From Phycicoccus sp. M110.8 (GTDB lineage: Bacteria > Actinomycetota > Actinomycetes > Actinomycetales > Dermatophilaceae): a DNA stretch of 64,000 nucleotides. The notes below the pieces were generated by a model that saw nothing but the letters and a program-made list of their open reading frames with translations, did no database searches and had not been told where the DNA came from. A program made the translations under genes and the position numbers. Every line of letters starts with the position of its first letter. The stretch's first letter is position 1. Shown piece after piece: positions 1 to 8,781 of this stretch. The stretch lies in contig NZ_JAWDIC010000004.1 of NCBI RefSeq assembly GCF_032464895.1, positions 372,001 to 436,000 on the forward strand. The letters run 5' to 3'.

Positions 1-89
1 GCCCGGGTGAAGAACCGCCGGGTGCCCACGAGGGCCTCGGCGAGGGGCCCGTCGAGGCCCGCGGGTGTCGCGTCGTCGGTGGTGGTCAC
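1..89 (-). CDS. narG: Respiratory nitrate reductase alpha subunit, N-terminal fragment (runs off the window)
   Basis: Only the first 29 or so codons are inside the window. The GTG start at 89 follows an AGGAGG at 98-103 on the minus strand. The translation begins MTTTDDATPAGL and continues DGPLAEALVGTRRFFTR, which resembles the N-terminus of actinobacterial NarG (GPL..LL...RFFT). NarG is the molybdenum (bis-MGD) catalytic subunit of membrane-bound nitrate reductase. It sits 23 bp after the hemerythrin stop, in line with narK, so narK–hemerythrin–narG looks like one transcript. The identification rests on a short stretch plus the narK context; the codons beyond base 1 would settle it. Confidence 0.7.
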   Translation of the reverse strand, partial: MTTTDDATPAGLDGPLAEALVGTRRFFTR

Positions 90-112
90 GGGCGGGCCTC
101 CTGCTGGGCTCG

Positions 113-673
113 TCAGGCGTGCTGGTGGTCGTGGGTGTGGTCGTGCGGGTGGTCCTGGTCGTGCGGGTGGTCGTTGTCGTGCGGGTGGTCGTGGTCGTGG
201 TGTCCGGCGGGCTGCGCGAGGGCCGAGCCGGCGACGAGCCGGGCGGTCTCCACCGAGGCCCAGGCGTCCTCGTCGAGGATCGACAGGGACGCGGGAAAGA
301 GGCCGTCCTGCTCCTTGAGGATGTGGTCGCGCAGGCGCTCCATCGCGGTCAGCAGCTCGGCCGGCCAGGCGGGGTCGTTCGGCGTCCCGGCCGCGGCGCG
401 CGACAGGACCGCCTCGATCTCCCGGTGCTCGCGCTCGAGGACGGCGACGTGGTCGGGGAACTCGTGGGCGAGGTGTGGGAACAGCCCGTGCTCCTCCACG
501 GCCGTGTGGGGCGTGAGGATGCGGGCGATCCGCCGCGCGACCTCCGCGGCGCCCGCGACGTCGCCCTCGCGCACGCACACCCGCACGCGGGCGATCTCGG
601 CGACGACGGCGTCGTGCTCGCGGGTGAGCTCGGCGATGGAGGCGATGTCCTGGCAGCCGCAGTACTCACACAC
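113..673 (-). CDS. Hemerythrin HHE-domain protein with His-rich C-terminal tail
   Basis: This 186-residue protein has a four-helix hemerythrin pattern. Candidate di-iron ligands are H20, H56, E60/H62, H83, H117 and E121, consistent with O2 or NO binding or iron-centre repair. The N-terminus has a C-x2-C-x-C cluster (C2, C5, C7). Residues 158-186 form a tail dominated by His and Asp, encoded by three 18-bp tandem repeats at 140-193, and probably bind metal. The GTG start at 673 overlaps the narK stop (GTGTGA), so translation is coupled. Between narK and narG it may protect against nitric oxide or sense oxygen during nitrate respiration; that role is inferred from context. Confidence 0.85.
   Translation of the reverse strand: MCEYCGCQDIASIAELTREHDAVVAEIARVRVCVREGDVAGAAEVARRIARILTPHTAVEEHGLFPHLAHEFPDHVAVLEREHREIEAVLSRAAAGTPNDPAWPAELLTAMERLRDHILKEQDGLFPASLSILDEDAWASVETARLVAGSALAQPAGHHDHDHPHDNDHPHDQDHPHDHTHDHQHA
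140..200 (-). repeat. 18-bp tandem repeats encoding Asp-His-Pro-His motifs
   Basis: Three consecutive 18-bp units (140-157, 158-175, 176-193) share gtcgtgcgggtggtc and differ only in the last three bases; a partial fourth unit follows. They lie in frame in the hemerythrin gene and produce its His/Asp tail. Copy number of such repeats often varies between strains, so the tail length may be polymorphic. Confidence 0.85.
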
Positions 674-1931
674 GAGCGGTCTGCACCTCCTGCGCCCTGG
701 CGGTGCCCCGCACGACGCTGAGCGTGAGCAGGAGACACCCGACCGCCACGAGGGCGAGCAGCACGAGCCCCCAGCCGTAGGAGCCGGTGCTGCTGTAGAC
801 GCTGCTCATGACGAGCGGGGGCACGAACCCACCGAGACCACCTGCGGCTCCCACCAGCCCGGTCACCGACCCGACCTGGGCCGCCGGGGCGGCCCTGGCG
901 ACGAGCGCGAAGGTGGCGCCGCTGCCTGCGCCGAGGGCGGCCGCCATGATGAGGAACGCGGCCGTGCCGAGCGGCATGAGGCCCGGCGTGGCCGCCTGCA
1001 CCGCCGCGCCCCCCGCGACGACGCCGAAGACGGCCGCCAGGACCGGGACAGGGCCGAACCGGTCGGCGAGCCAGCCGCCGACCGGCCGCATGACGACGGC
1101 GACGAGGACGAAGCCCGCCATGCGGTTGGCCGCGTCCGCCTGCTCGAGGCCGTAGGCCGTCTTGAGGTACGCGGGCAGGTACACCGAGAACGCGACGTAC
1201 CCGCCGAACGCGACGGCGTACAGGATGCAGGCCTGCCACGCGATGGGCAACCGGGCGGCGGCGACGAGCCGGGTGGCCACGCTCGTCGTGGGGACCACGC
1301 GTCCCGGGGCGTCGCGCAGCAGCAGCCAGGCCGCCACGGCATACACCGCGAGGGCTGCGGCGGTGATGAGGAAGGGGGCGGTCTCGCCCACCCCCTTCAC
1401 CAGCTTGACCGTGGTCAGGGCGCTGATCGCGGTGCCGCCCATGCCGGCGCCGAACACCCCGATGGCGAAGCCGCGGCGCTCGGGCGGGAACCACGCGTTG
1501 ACGAAGGGCACCCCGATGGCGAAGGCGGTGCCGCCGATGCCGAGGAAGAAGCCGCCGACGAGCAGGCCGGCGAACGAGTGCTGGCCGAGGAGGCCGATGT
1601 ACAGGACCGGGACGATGGTCGCGACCGACACGACCGGGAACATCACCCGTCCGCCGAACTTGTCGGTGAGCGCCCCGACCGGGATCCGGCCCAGTGACCC
1701 GACGATGACCGGCACGGCCACCAGCAGCGCCTGCTGACCAGAGCTGAGGGCCAGGACGTCCTTGAAGCGCGGTCCGAGCGGGCTGAGCAGGGCCCAGGCC
1801 CAGAAGTTGATCGCGAAGCCCACCGTGGCGAGCACGAGCATCCGCGTCCCCGTGCGCGAGTTCGGTGGCATCGGTGCCGTCCCCTCGTGAGCTCTGCCGT
1901 CGAGTGCTGGGCCTGTCGGAAGGTGTGTCAT
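666..1931 (-). CDS. narK: Nitrate/nitrite transporter of the major facilitator superfamily (NarK type)
   Basis: A 421-residue membrane protein with about twelve hydrophobic segments and MFS glycine motifs (LGRIPVGALTDKFGG after helix 2, and FAIGVFGAGMGG), as in NarK/NasA porters. The ATG at 1931 is preceded by AGGA and is preferred over an upstream ATG at 2123, which would place the start beyond the DosR-like box. Nitrate uptake or nitrite export fits the downstream hemerythrin and narG, with which it forms an overlapping operon. In Mycobacterium tuberculosis narK2 belongs to the DosR regulon; a DosR-like box lies about 108 bp upstream here (2031-2048). Confidence 0.88.
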   Translation of the reverse strand: MTHLPTGPALDGRAHEGTAPMPPNSRTGTRMLVLATVGFAINFWAWALLSPLGPRFKDVLALSSGQQALLVAVPVIVGSLGRIPVGALTDKFGGRVMFPVVSVATIVPVLYIGLLGQHSFAGLLVGGFFLGIGGTAFAIGVPFVNAWFPPERRGFAIGVFGAGMGGTAISALTTVKLVKGVGETAPFLITAAALAVYAVAAWLLLRDAPGRVVPTTSVATRLVAAARLPIAWQACILYAVAFGGYVAFSVYLPAYLKTAYGLEQADAANRMAGFVLVAVVMRPVGGWLADRFGPVPVLAAVFGVVAGGAAVQAATPGLMPLGTAAFLIMAAALGAGSGATFALVARAAPAAQVGSVTGLVGAAGGLGGFVPPLVMSSVYSSTGSYGWGLVLLALVAVGCLLLTLSVVRGTARAQEVQTARV

Positions 1932-2030
1932 GTTCGTCCTACCAAAGTCGGGAGCGTCGCGCGAGGGGACATGCGGACGCGGTGCGCGGCGGCGCCCTCC
2001 CGAAGGGTGACGGCCGTCGAGGCTCCCGAA

Positions 2031-2048
2031 CAGGGACCTTCGGCCCGG
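2031..2048. promoter_or_regulatory. DosR-like box A (divergent narK / kinase-ATPase promoter)
   Basis: CAGGGACCTTCGGCCCGG contains the core GGGACYTTSGNCCY (2033-2046) found six times in this window. It matches the mycobacterial DosR/DevR site type (GGGACTTTnGnCCC). It lies about 100 bp from both divergent starts (narK at 1931, kinase at 2141) and may serve both. Confidence 0.75.
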
Positions 2049-2140
2049 TACCCGGACGAGCCGCCCCGCGAGGCTGGAGGTGGCGGCCGACGACACGGAC
2101 CGGTGGGCCGGCGTCGCCCGCACCGGCAGGAGGTGGACCC

Positions 2141-3646
2141 GTGGGGACCGGGCAGGTGTCTGCGGCCGGCACCTCCGGGCGTGGCGGCTGGGGGGCGGAC
2201 GTGCGGGAGACGCACTCGGCTGTCGTGGTGCTGCTGGGCGACCGCGCCTACAAGGTGAAGAAGCCGGTCGACCTCGGGTTCCTCGACTTCACGACCCTGG
2301 AGTCCCGCACGGCGGCGATCTCCCGTGAGCTGCGGCTCAACCGCAGGACGGCCCCCGACGTCTACCTGGGCACCCTCGAGGTCCGGGACGCGGGCGGCAC
2401 GGTCTGCGACCACCTCCTGGTGATGCGCCGCATGCCCGAGGACCGGCGGCTGGCCACCCTGGTGCGGGCCGGCGTCGACGTCACGGTCCCGCTCCGGCAG
2501 CTCGCCAGGGACCTGGCGGCCTTCCACTCGACGGCGCGCACCGGCGCCGCGGTCGACGCCTGCGGCTCGCCGGAGGCCCTGCGCGGTCGCTGGGTGGACA
2601 ACCTGCGGGGGCTGCGCCAGCACCCCGTCGACACGGTGCCGCCCCAGCTGCTGGACCAGGTGGAGCAGCTGGCGCTCGAGTTCGTGGAGGGGCGGGCTCC
2701 GTTGCTGCAGAGCAGGATCGACGCCGGCCTGGTGCGGGACGGCCACGGCGACCTGCTCGCCGACGACGTGTTCTGCCTCGAGGACGGGCCGCGGGCCCTG
2801 GACTGCCTCGACTTCGCCGACGAGCTGCGCTGGATGGACGTGCTCGACGACGCCGCCTGCCTCGCCACCGACCTCGAGCGGCTCGGGGACCCGCGCGCGG
2901 GGGAGCGGTTCCTCCACGACTACGAGGAGTTCTCCGGCCGGCGGCAGCCGCCCGCGCTGCGGCACCACTACACGGCATACCGCGCCGTCATGCGGGCGAA
3001 GGTGGCGGCGATCAGGGCCGGTGCCCACGGCCTGCCCTCCGGGCCCGACGCGGACGAGGTGCGGCAGCTGCTCGACATCGGCCTCGCCCACCTGCTGCAG
3101 GGTCGCGTGCGCCTGGTGCTCGTCGGCGGTGGACCCGGCTCGGGCAAGTCGACGCTGTCCTCCGGGCTCGCGGACCGGCTCGGTGCGGTGCTCATGGCGA
3201 GCGATCCCGAGCGGAAGGCGTTGATGGGCCTGGACCCCACGTCGCACGCGCCGGCGGCCTTCGGGCAGGGGATCTACACGCGCGAGGCCACGGCGAGGAC
3301 GTATGCCTCGCTGGCGGACCGCGCCGCGGCCCTGCTCGGGCTCGGGGAGACGGTGGTCGTGGACGCGTCGTTCTCCGACGCCGCCGAGCGGGCGGCGTTC
3401 CGGCAGGTGGGCGTCACGGCGCACGCGCCGGTCGCTGAGCTGGCGTGCACCGCGCCACGCGAGGTGCTGGAGGCGCGGCTGCTTCGGCGCGCGGACGTGC
3501 CGGACCGGCACGGCGACGCGGACCTGGCCATAGGGCGACGGCTCGCCGCCCAGGCGGCCCCGTGGCCGGAGGCCGTCGTGGTGCCGACGGGGGAGACGAC
3601 CAAGGCGGCCACGCTGGACGCGGCCCTGCGCCAGCTCGACCGCTGA
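2141..3646 (+). CDS. Aminoglycoside-phosphotransferase-like / P-loop ATPase fusion (Rv2004c-like)
   Basis: The GTG at 2141 has AGGAGG at 2128-2133 and gives 501 residues. The first 300 or so residues resemble an APH/choline-kinase fold, with VYLGTLEVRD, the catalytic-loop-like RDGHGDLLADDV and a following LDFADELRWMD. Residues from about 328 carry a Walker A loop (GGGPGSGKST) of an AAA_33/gluconate-kinase type domain. Length and domain order match M. tuberculosis Rv2004c, a DosR-regulon member of unknown substrate. A DosR-like box lies 95-110 bp upstream. Substrate and reaction are unknown; membership of the dormancy response is inferred from the box and the family. Confidence 0.85.
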   Translation: MGTGQVSAAGTSGRGGWGADVRETHSAVVVLLGDRAYKVKKPVDLGFLDFTTLESRTAAISRELRLNRRTAPDVYLGTLEVRDAGGTVCDHLLVMRRMPEDRRLATLVRAGVDVTVPLRQLARDLAAFHSTARTGAAVDACGSPEALRGRWVDNLRGLRQHPVDTVPPQLLDQVEQLALEFVEGRAPLLQSRIDAGLVRDGHGDLLADDVFCLEDGPRALDCLDFADELRWMDVLDDAACLATDLERLGDPRAGERFLHDYEEFSGRRQPPALRHHYTAYRAVMRAKVAAIRAGAHGLPSGPDADEVRQLLDIGLAHLLQGRVRLVLVGGGPGSGKSTLSSGLADRLGAVLMASDPERKALMGLDPTSHAPAAFGQGIYTREATARTYASLADRAAALLGLGETVVVDASFSDAAERAAFRQVGVTAHAPVAELACTAPREVLEARLLRRADVPDRHGDADLAIGRRLAAQAAPWPEAVVVPTGETTKAATLDAALRQLDR

Positions 3647-3653
3647 GGGCGGG

Positions 3654-6422
3654 CTACCGGCTGTCGCTCGCCGAGACGCCCTCCTGCAGCACGGTCGCCC
3701 TGCCCACCTCGAGCCGCGCCACCGGGACCCGTGGCGGCGAGCACGACACGTAGTCGACGCCGCAGCCGGTGAGGAAGCGGATCGACGCCGGGTCGCCGGC
3801 GTGCTCTCCACAGACGCCGAGCTCGAGCCCGGGCCGCGCCGCCCGACCCCGGTCGACGGCGATGCGCACCAGCTCGCCGACCCCGCGCTGGTCGAGGGTG
3901 ACGAACGGGTCCTCGGGCAGCAGGCCGCTGGTGGCGTAGCTGGTGAGGAAGCTCGCCTGGGCGTCGTCGCGGGACATGCCCCAGGTGGTCTGCGTGAGGT
4001 CGTTCGTGCCGAAGGAGAAGAACTCGGCCAGGCCGGCCAGGTCGTCCGCGGTGAGGGCCGCCCGGGGCAGCTCGATCATGACCCCGACACGCGGGGCGGG
4101 ACGGTCCGAGCCGAGGTCGCGGGACGTCTGCTCGGCGACCTCGAGGATGTGCTCCCGGGCAGCGGCCAGCTCGGCGACGTCGCTGACGAGCGGCACCATC
4201 ACCTCGGGCCGGGGGTCGAGGCCCTCGGCGGCCAGGCGCGTGGCGGCGGTGACGAGCGCCCGCACGTGCGCGTCGACGAGCTCGGGGTGGACTGTCAGCA
4301 GGCGCACGCCGCGCAGGCCGAGCATCGGGTTCGCCTCGGCCCAGCGCCGGGTGGCCTCCAGCCGCGAGGGCAGGGCGTCGGGCACCACGGCGCCCGTCGC
4401 CTCCAGCCGAGCCACCTCGACGGCCAGGTCGGTCGGGTCCGGCAGGAACTCGTGCAGCGGCGGGTCGAGGAGGCGCACCACGACCGGCAGGCCGTCCATG
4501 GCTCGCAGCAGGTCGACGAAGTCGTCGAGCGCGAGCGCCTCGATCCGGGCCAGCGCGTCGTCGGCATGGCTGTCGAGGACGACGCGTTCGACGAGCTCGC
4601 GCCGTTCGCCGAGGAGCATGTGCTCGGTGCGGCACAGCCCGATCCCCGTCGCGCCGGCGGCCCGGGCCTCGGCAGCCTCGGGGGCGGTCTCGGCGTTGAC
4701 GCGGACCTTCACGGCGGCCCGCTGGTCGGCGTGCGCGAGCAGGCGTCGTACCGCCCGCAGCACGACACCGTCGTGCGTCGTGGCCTGCGAGGTGGTGCCG
4801 GCACCCTCGTCGCCCACCGGCGCCGTCCCTGTCGTCGACAGGGCTGGGCTCGTGGTGTCGCTGGTGGGGAGGCCACCGGCCACCGGGCTCGGCCGCACGG
4901 CGAGCGCCCCGGCATACACGGCCCCGGCGGTGCCGTCCACGGAGACGAGGTCGCCCTCGCGGACGACCTGCCCGGACGTGGTGCGGGCCTCACGCGCGTC
5001 CTCGTCCACTACGAGGTCGGAGACTCCTGTGACGCAGGTGCGCCCGAACCCGCGCGCGACGACGGCGGCGTGCGAGGCCAGTCCGCCGCGGGCGGTCACG
5101 ACCGCGATCGCGGCGAGGATGCCGGGGAGGTCCTCGGCGCTGGTCTCGGTGCGGAACAGGACGACGTCCTCGCCGGCCGCGCGCCGGGCCACGGCGGTGG
5201 CCGAGTCGAACACCGCCGTCCCGGCCCCGGCTCCCGGGCTGGCCGGCAGCCCGGTGACCAGGGGCGACGTGCCTTCGGGGACGTCGAACCGGGCGTGCAG
5301 GAGCGACTCGAGCTGGTTGCCGTCGACGCGGACCAGCGCCTCGTCCTCGGTGATGAGCCCCTCCTCGGCCATGTCCGCGGCCATGACGAACGCGGCGGCC
5401 GGGCTGCGCTTGCCGACTCGGGTCTGCAGCATCCACAGCCGGCTGTCCTCGACGGTGAACTCGACGTCGCACAGGTCGCGGTAGTGCTTCTCCAGCGTGG
5501 ACAGGTGCGACAGCAGCTCGCGGTGGGCCGTCGGCTCGAGGTCGGCGAGCCGGGCGAGAGGTACGGTGGCGCGGCTGCCGTTGACGACGTCCTCGCCCTG
5601 CGCGTCGGTCAGGTAGTCGCCGTATGGGGCGGCGTCACCCGTGGCGGGGTTGCGGCTGAAGCACACCCCGGACCCGGAGTGCGGGCCGGTGTTGCCGTAG
5701 ACCATCTGCATCACGGTGACCGCCGTGCCGAGGGTGTCCGGGATGCCCTCATGGCTGCGGTACAGGCGCGCCCGCGGGCTGTTCCACGAGCTGAAGACGG
5801 CGTCGATCGAGCTCGTGAGCTGCGCCCACGGGTCCTGCGGCAGGTCCTCGCCCGTCTCCGCCACGAGGGCACGGCGGTACCGGCGGACGAGGGCGCGCAG
5901 GCCGGTCGCGTCGAGCTCGGCGGCCGAGGCGACGTCGTGGGCGGCGAGCACCTCCGAGCGCATGGTGTCGAAGACCGTCGCAGGTGCCCCGAGGACCGTT
6001 CGCCCGTACATCTCGACCAGTCGCCGGTAGCAGTCCCACACGAACCGCGGGTCCTGGCGCTGGGCGAGCCGCTCGGCCAGCGCGTCGGTGAGCCCGACGT
6101 CGAGGACGGTCTCCATCATGCCGGGCATCGAGAACCGCGCCCCGGAGCGAACCGACACCAGCAGGGGCTGGTCGCCCTCGCCGAAGGTGCGGCCGGTGGA
6201 GCGCTCGAGGGCGACGACGGCTCCTCGGACCAGGCCGTCGAGCTCCTCGGGGCGGTGCCCGGTGCGCAGGTACTCGCGGCACGCCTCGGTCGTGATGGTG
6301 AAGCCGTGCGGGACCGGCAGGCCCAGCCGCGTCATCTCGGCGAGGTTGGCGCCCTTGCCTCCGAGGAGGTCGGCCATGCCGCGTTCGCCGTGGCTGAAGG
6401 GGACGAGCAGGGGTGTGGTCAT
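3654..6422 (-). CDS. ppdK: Pyruvate, phosphate dikinase
   Basis: This 922-residue enzyme interconverts pyruvate + ATP + Pi and phosphoenolpyruvate + AMP + PPi. The N-terminal ATP-grasp domain begins with GGKGANLAEM. The swivelling phosphohistidine domain carries GGLASHAAVVARG with the catalytic His at 451. The C-terminal TIM-barrel has GVMIELPRA, SFGTNDLTQ and the catalytic Cys at about 871 in GVCGEHAGDP. A Ser/Thr/Gly-rich linker (about 510-550) joins the halves. The gene is convergent with the upstream kinase, with only 7 bp between stops. A DosR-like box is centred 42 bp before the ATG, which has no strong ribosome-binding site, suggesting a leaderless or near-leaderless transcript. It could feed gluconeogenesis or use PPi under energy limitation. 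Confidence 0.95.
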   Translation of the reverse strand: MTTPLLVPFSHGERGMADLLGGKGANLAEMTRLGLPVPHGFTITTEACREYLRTGHRPEELDGLVRGAVVALERSTGRTFGEGDQPLLVSVRSGARFSMPGMMETVLDVGLTDALAERLAQRQDPRFVWDCYRRLVEMYGRTVLGAPATVFDTMRSEVLAAHDVASAAELDATGLRALVRRYRRALVAETGEDLPQDPWAQLTSSIDAVFSSWNSPRARLYRSHEGIPDTLGTAVTVMQMVYGNTGPHSGSGVCFSRNPATGDAAPYGDYLTDAQGEDVVNGSRATVPLARLADLEPTAHRELLSHLSTLEKHYRDLCDVEFTVEDSRLWMLQTRVGKRSPAAAFVMAADMAEEGLITEDEALVRVDGNQLESLLHARFDVPEGTSPLVTGLPASPGAGAGTAVFDSATAVARRAAGEDVVLFRTETSAEDLPGILAAIAVVTARGGLASHAAVVARGFGRTCVTGVSDLVVDEDAREARTTSGQVVREGDLVSVDGTAGAVYAGALAVRPSPVAGGLPTSDTTSPALSTTGTAPVGDEGAGTTSQATTHDGVVLRAVRRLLAHADQRAAVKVRVNAETAPEAAEARAAGATGIGLCRTEHMLLGERRELVERVVLDSHADDALARIEALALDDFVDLLRAMDGLPVVVRLLDPPLHEFLPDPTDLAVEVARLEATGAVVPDALPSRLEATRRWAEANPMLGLRGVRLLTVHPELVDAHVRALVTAATRLAAEGLDPRPEVMVPLVSDVAELAAAREHILEVAEQTSRDLGSDRPAPRVGVMIELPRAALTADDLAGLAEFFSFGTNDLTQTTWGMSRDDAQASFLTSYATSGLLPEDPFVTLDQRGVGELVRIAVDRGRAARPGLELGVCGEHAGDPASIRFLTGCGVDYVSCSPPRVPVARLEVGRATVLQEGVSASDSR

Positions 6423-6455
6423 GCCGCGATCGTCCCGGCGGCCGGTGGGCCTCGA

Positions 6456-6473
6456 CAGGGACCTTGGGCCCTG
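6456..6473. promoter_or_regulatory. DosR-like box B (ppdK / universal stress protein)
   Basis: CAGGGACCTTGGGCCCTG is a near-perfect palindrome with core 6458-6471. Its centre is 42 bp from the ppdK ATG on the minus strand and about 119 bp from the universal stress gene at 6584 on the plus strand. The ppdK spacing would suit a -35-overlapping activator site. Confidence 0.78.
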
Positions 6474-6583
6474 ACCGCCCGGCTCCGATGTCGGCCACCG
6501 TTGGAGCCGAAGGGGTTCTGGCCCGCACCGGGTGGACGGGTCCCTTCGCCCCCACAGTTCCTCCGACCGACAGCGGGTAGGAC

Positions 6584-7471
6584 ATGACAGGCATGCAGCA
6601 GCCAGCGGTGGTCGTCGGGACCGACGGCTCCTGGGAGTCCCACGCCGCCGTCCGCGCGGCGACCCGGCTCGCTGCCCTGCACGGGGAGTCGCTCGTCGTG
6701 CTGGCCGTCTCGCGGCCGGTGGACACCAGCCTCACGGGTCACCGGTCGGCGCAGGACGCCGCCCGGGGCAGGGGAGTGGCCACGGCCACCCGCGCCGTCG
6801 AGCTCGCGCACGAGACCGACTCGACGGTGCACGTCGAGGCCGTGGTGCTGACCGACCTCGAGGACCCCGTCCTGAAGTCGGTCGCCGCCCGGGCGTCGCG
6901 CCTGGTTGTCGGCGGCCACGGCGCGGGTGGGCAGTCGGCCTTCTCGCTCGGGTCGGTGAGCGAGGCGCTCATGCGGCAGATCCCACGGCCCGTGCTCGTC
7001 ACCGCGACCAGCCGCAGCTCCCGGAGGCTGCGCGCGTCGTCCAGCGCCGGCGCCGTCCCCAAGGTGCTCGTCGGCTTCCGGCCCTCGATCGATCCCACCC
7101 ACCTGCTCACCCTGGCCGCCGAGGAGGCCGTCGTTCGGGGGGTGGTGCTGCGGGTGCTGACGAGCGTGCCGGGTCGGGGTGACGTCGCCGAGGTGCAGCA
7201 CGCCGTGTGGGAGGCCATCAGGGCCGACGCGACCTGTGCCGACGTGGCGGCCGAGGTGGAGGTTGTCCGGGAGCCGCCCGAGGACCTGCTGCACGGCGAG
7301 CCCCGGGAGACCGACCTCCTCGTGGTCGGGACCCGCGGTGGCGGCACGCTGGCCGGGCTCGTCCGCGGCTCGGTGGCGCGCAGCGTCCTCGACGACCCGC
7401 CGTGCGACGTCCTCGTGGTGCCCCCCTCGGTACTGGCGGTCCCGACCCGCTCCCACGCCTCTGCCGGCTGA
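6584..7471 (+). CDS. Tandem-domain universal stress protein
   Basis: A 295-residue protein with two UspA-type alpha/beta folds. The first domain starts VVVGTDGSWESHAAV and ends with LVVGGHGAGGQSAF. The second ends with LLVVGTRGGGTLAGLVRGSV, which keeps the G-x2-G-x9-G-S/T ATP-binding pattern, while the start of the second domain (VLVGFRPSIDP) is degenerate. The start at 6584 has only a modest upstream GGTAGGA. It diverges from ppdK across box B. The DosR regulon of M. tuberculosis includes several two-domain USPs of this size, and six USPs lie in this window. The biochemical role is probably ATP-dependent stress signalling. Confidence 0.88.
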   Translation: MTGMQQPAVVVGTDGSWESHAAVRAATRLAALHGESLVVLAVSRPVDTSLTGHRSAQDAARGRGVATATRAVELAHETDSTVHVEAVVLTDLEDPVLKSVAARASRLVVGGHGAGGQSAFSLGSVSEALMRQIPRPVLVTATSRSSRRLRASSSAGAVPKVLVGFRPSIDPTHLLTLAAEEAVVRGVVLRVLTSVPGRGDVAEVQHAVWEAIRADATCADVAAEVEVVREPPEDLLHGEPRETDLLVVGTRGGGTLAGLVRGSVARSVLDDPPCDVLVVPPSVLAVPTRSHASAG

Positions 7472-7552
7472 CGCACCCGCGTAGCGGACCCACCGCGCCG
7501 TATCGGACGCACCGCCGCCTCGACGGGACTGCCGGCGTGCTGCTGGTGGCAC

Positions 7553-7768
7553 CTAGAGGCGCCGCTCCACCCGAGCCCCCACCACTCCGCCGACCAGCGC
7601 GCCGACGAACGGTGCCACGACGGCGCCCAGGAGGCCGACGAAGATGTACTCGGCCTCGTCCATGCGGGTCCGGGCGTCATTGACCATGTCGGCCGCGACC
7701 GTGCCGACCACGAAGCCCAACGCCGCACCGACGATGACCCCGCAGGCGACGGCAACGGTGCGTCTCAC
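7553..7768 (-). CDS. Small glycine-rich membrane protein
   Basis: A 71-residue ORF with two predicted membrane helices (about 5-24 and 41-63) full of small residues (VIVGAALGFVVGTVA, GALVGGVVGA), like a glycine-zipper protein. The GTG start at 7768 has a good GGGGGGA ribosome-binding site. It lies 68 bp after the last gene of the three-USP operon on the same strand and may be its fourth member. I recognise no family; the codon pattern and ribosome-binding site support a real gene. Confidence 0.6.
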   Translation of the reverse strand: MRRTVAVACGVIVGAALGFVVGTVAADMVNDARTRMDEAEYIFVGLLGAVVAPFVGALVGGVVGARVERRL

Positions 7769-7836
7769 GATGTCCCCCCTGAGTAGGGGAGCAGCCTACG
7801 CTCGACGAGAGCGGGGTCGTGGTCGTTTGGTGGCTG

Positions 7837-8781
7837 TCAGGCCGACCCTGCCCGCGTCGCAGTCCCTGCCGAGTCGCCCGTGGGCGCCGTGCCGTCGGGG
7901 TGGACGACGGCGACGGGGCAGTGCGCCTTGCGCAGCACGGCCGCCGACACCGAGCCGAGGACGGCGCTGGCCACGGGTCCACGGCCACGGGAGCCCACGA
8001 CGAGCAGGCCGGCGCCCGAGCTGAGCTTGACCAGCTCGGCGATGGCGTCCCGCTGGGCCACGTGGACGCGGACGTCGACGTCCGGGAACTCCTCACGGAA
8101 CCCGGCCAGCGACTCGGACGCCACCGCGCGCTCGTCCATCTCGCCCCGGATGGGGTCCTCCGGCCACCACTCGGCGGACGGAGTCCTGATGTCGGGCTGC
8201 CAGGTGTGCACGGCCGTGATGCCGACCCGCCGGCGCCGGGCCTCCTCGAAGGCGAACCGCAGAGCCGGCGCGGAGACCTCGCTGCCGTCGACGCCCACGA
8301 CCACCCGCTGGTCGGGGATCGTCGTCGAGGCCGCGTGGCGGACCACGACGACCGGGGCGTGGGCGTGCTCGGTGACGGCCTTCGAGACCGAGCCGAGCAC
8401 CATGCCGCGCAGGGCTCCAAGCCCGCGCGCGCCGAGCGCGGCGACACAGGCGTGGCGGGACTCCTCGACGAGGGTCCGGGCGGGGTCGGACCCGGGGACC
8501 ACCCGCACCACCACGTCCAACGACGGGTGAGCGTGGCGCACCCTGGTGCCCACCGCCTCGCAGCGCGCGTGCGGGAGGGTCGGTGGCGGGATGTCGCCGT
8601 ATGCCGCGGGGTGGTCGGCGTCGGTCACGACCACGGCGGGCAGCGGTGTCGGCGGGGCGACGTGGACCAGCTCGAGGGCGCAGCCGCGCAGGACCGCCTC
8701 GGCAGCACCCCAGTCGACCGCCAGCTCGCTGGTGGCGGAGAGGTCCAGTCCGACCAGGACCGGGGCCGGCGCGGCGTTCAC
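7837..8781 (-). CDS. Tandem-domain universal stress protein
   Basis: A 314-residue protein with two USP domains. Domain 1 has VLVGLDLSATSELAVDWG and ALGARGLGALRGMVLGSVS; domain 2 has VVVGVDGSEVSAPALRFAF and VVGSRGRGPVASAVLGSVS. Both keep the G-x2-G-x9-G-S nucleotide motif, so both may bind ATP. The GTG start overlaps the stop of the preceding gene (GTGA at 8778-8781), so it is translationally coupled as the third gene of a USP operon led by DosR-like box C. The C-terminal 20 residues are Thr/Ala/Gly-rich. Confidence 0.9.
   Translation of the reverse strand: MNAAPAPVLVGLDLSATSELAVDWGAAEAVLRGCALELVHVAPPTPLPAVVVTDADHPAAYGDIPPPTLPHARCEAVGTRVRHAHPSLDVVVRVVPGSDPARTLVEESRHACVAALGARGLGALRGMVLGSVSKAVTEHAHAPVVVVRHAASTTIPDQRVVVGVDGSEVSAPALRFAFEEARRRRVGITAVHTWQPDIRTPSAEWWPEDPIRGEMDERAVASESLAGFREEFPDVDVRVHVAQRDAIAELVKLSSGAGLLVVGSRGRGPVASAVLGSVSAAVLRKAHCPVAVVHPDGTAPTGDSAGTATRAGSA

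Noticed and set aside
1932-2123. An upstream in-frame ATG at 2123 as the narK start
   Set aside because: It would translate through box A and produce an Arg-rich, non-conserved extension; the ATG at 1931 has an AGGA site.
6537-6554. GGGTCCCTTCGCCC-like sequence as a second DosR box before the USP gene
   Set aside because: It has the CCCTTCG portion but the outer halves do not align with the six-site core; treated as chance or a weak half-site.
1928-6587. Very long open frames opposite the kinase and ppdK genes (for example 1928-3811 minus and 3801-6587 plus)
   Set aside because: High GC removes stop codons in several frames. These translations are Arg/Ala/Gly-rich without domains and lie fully antisense to clear genes.
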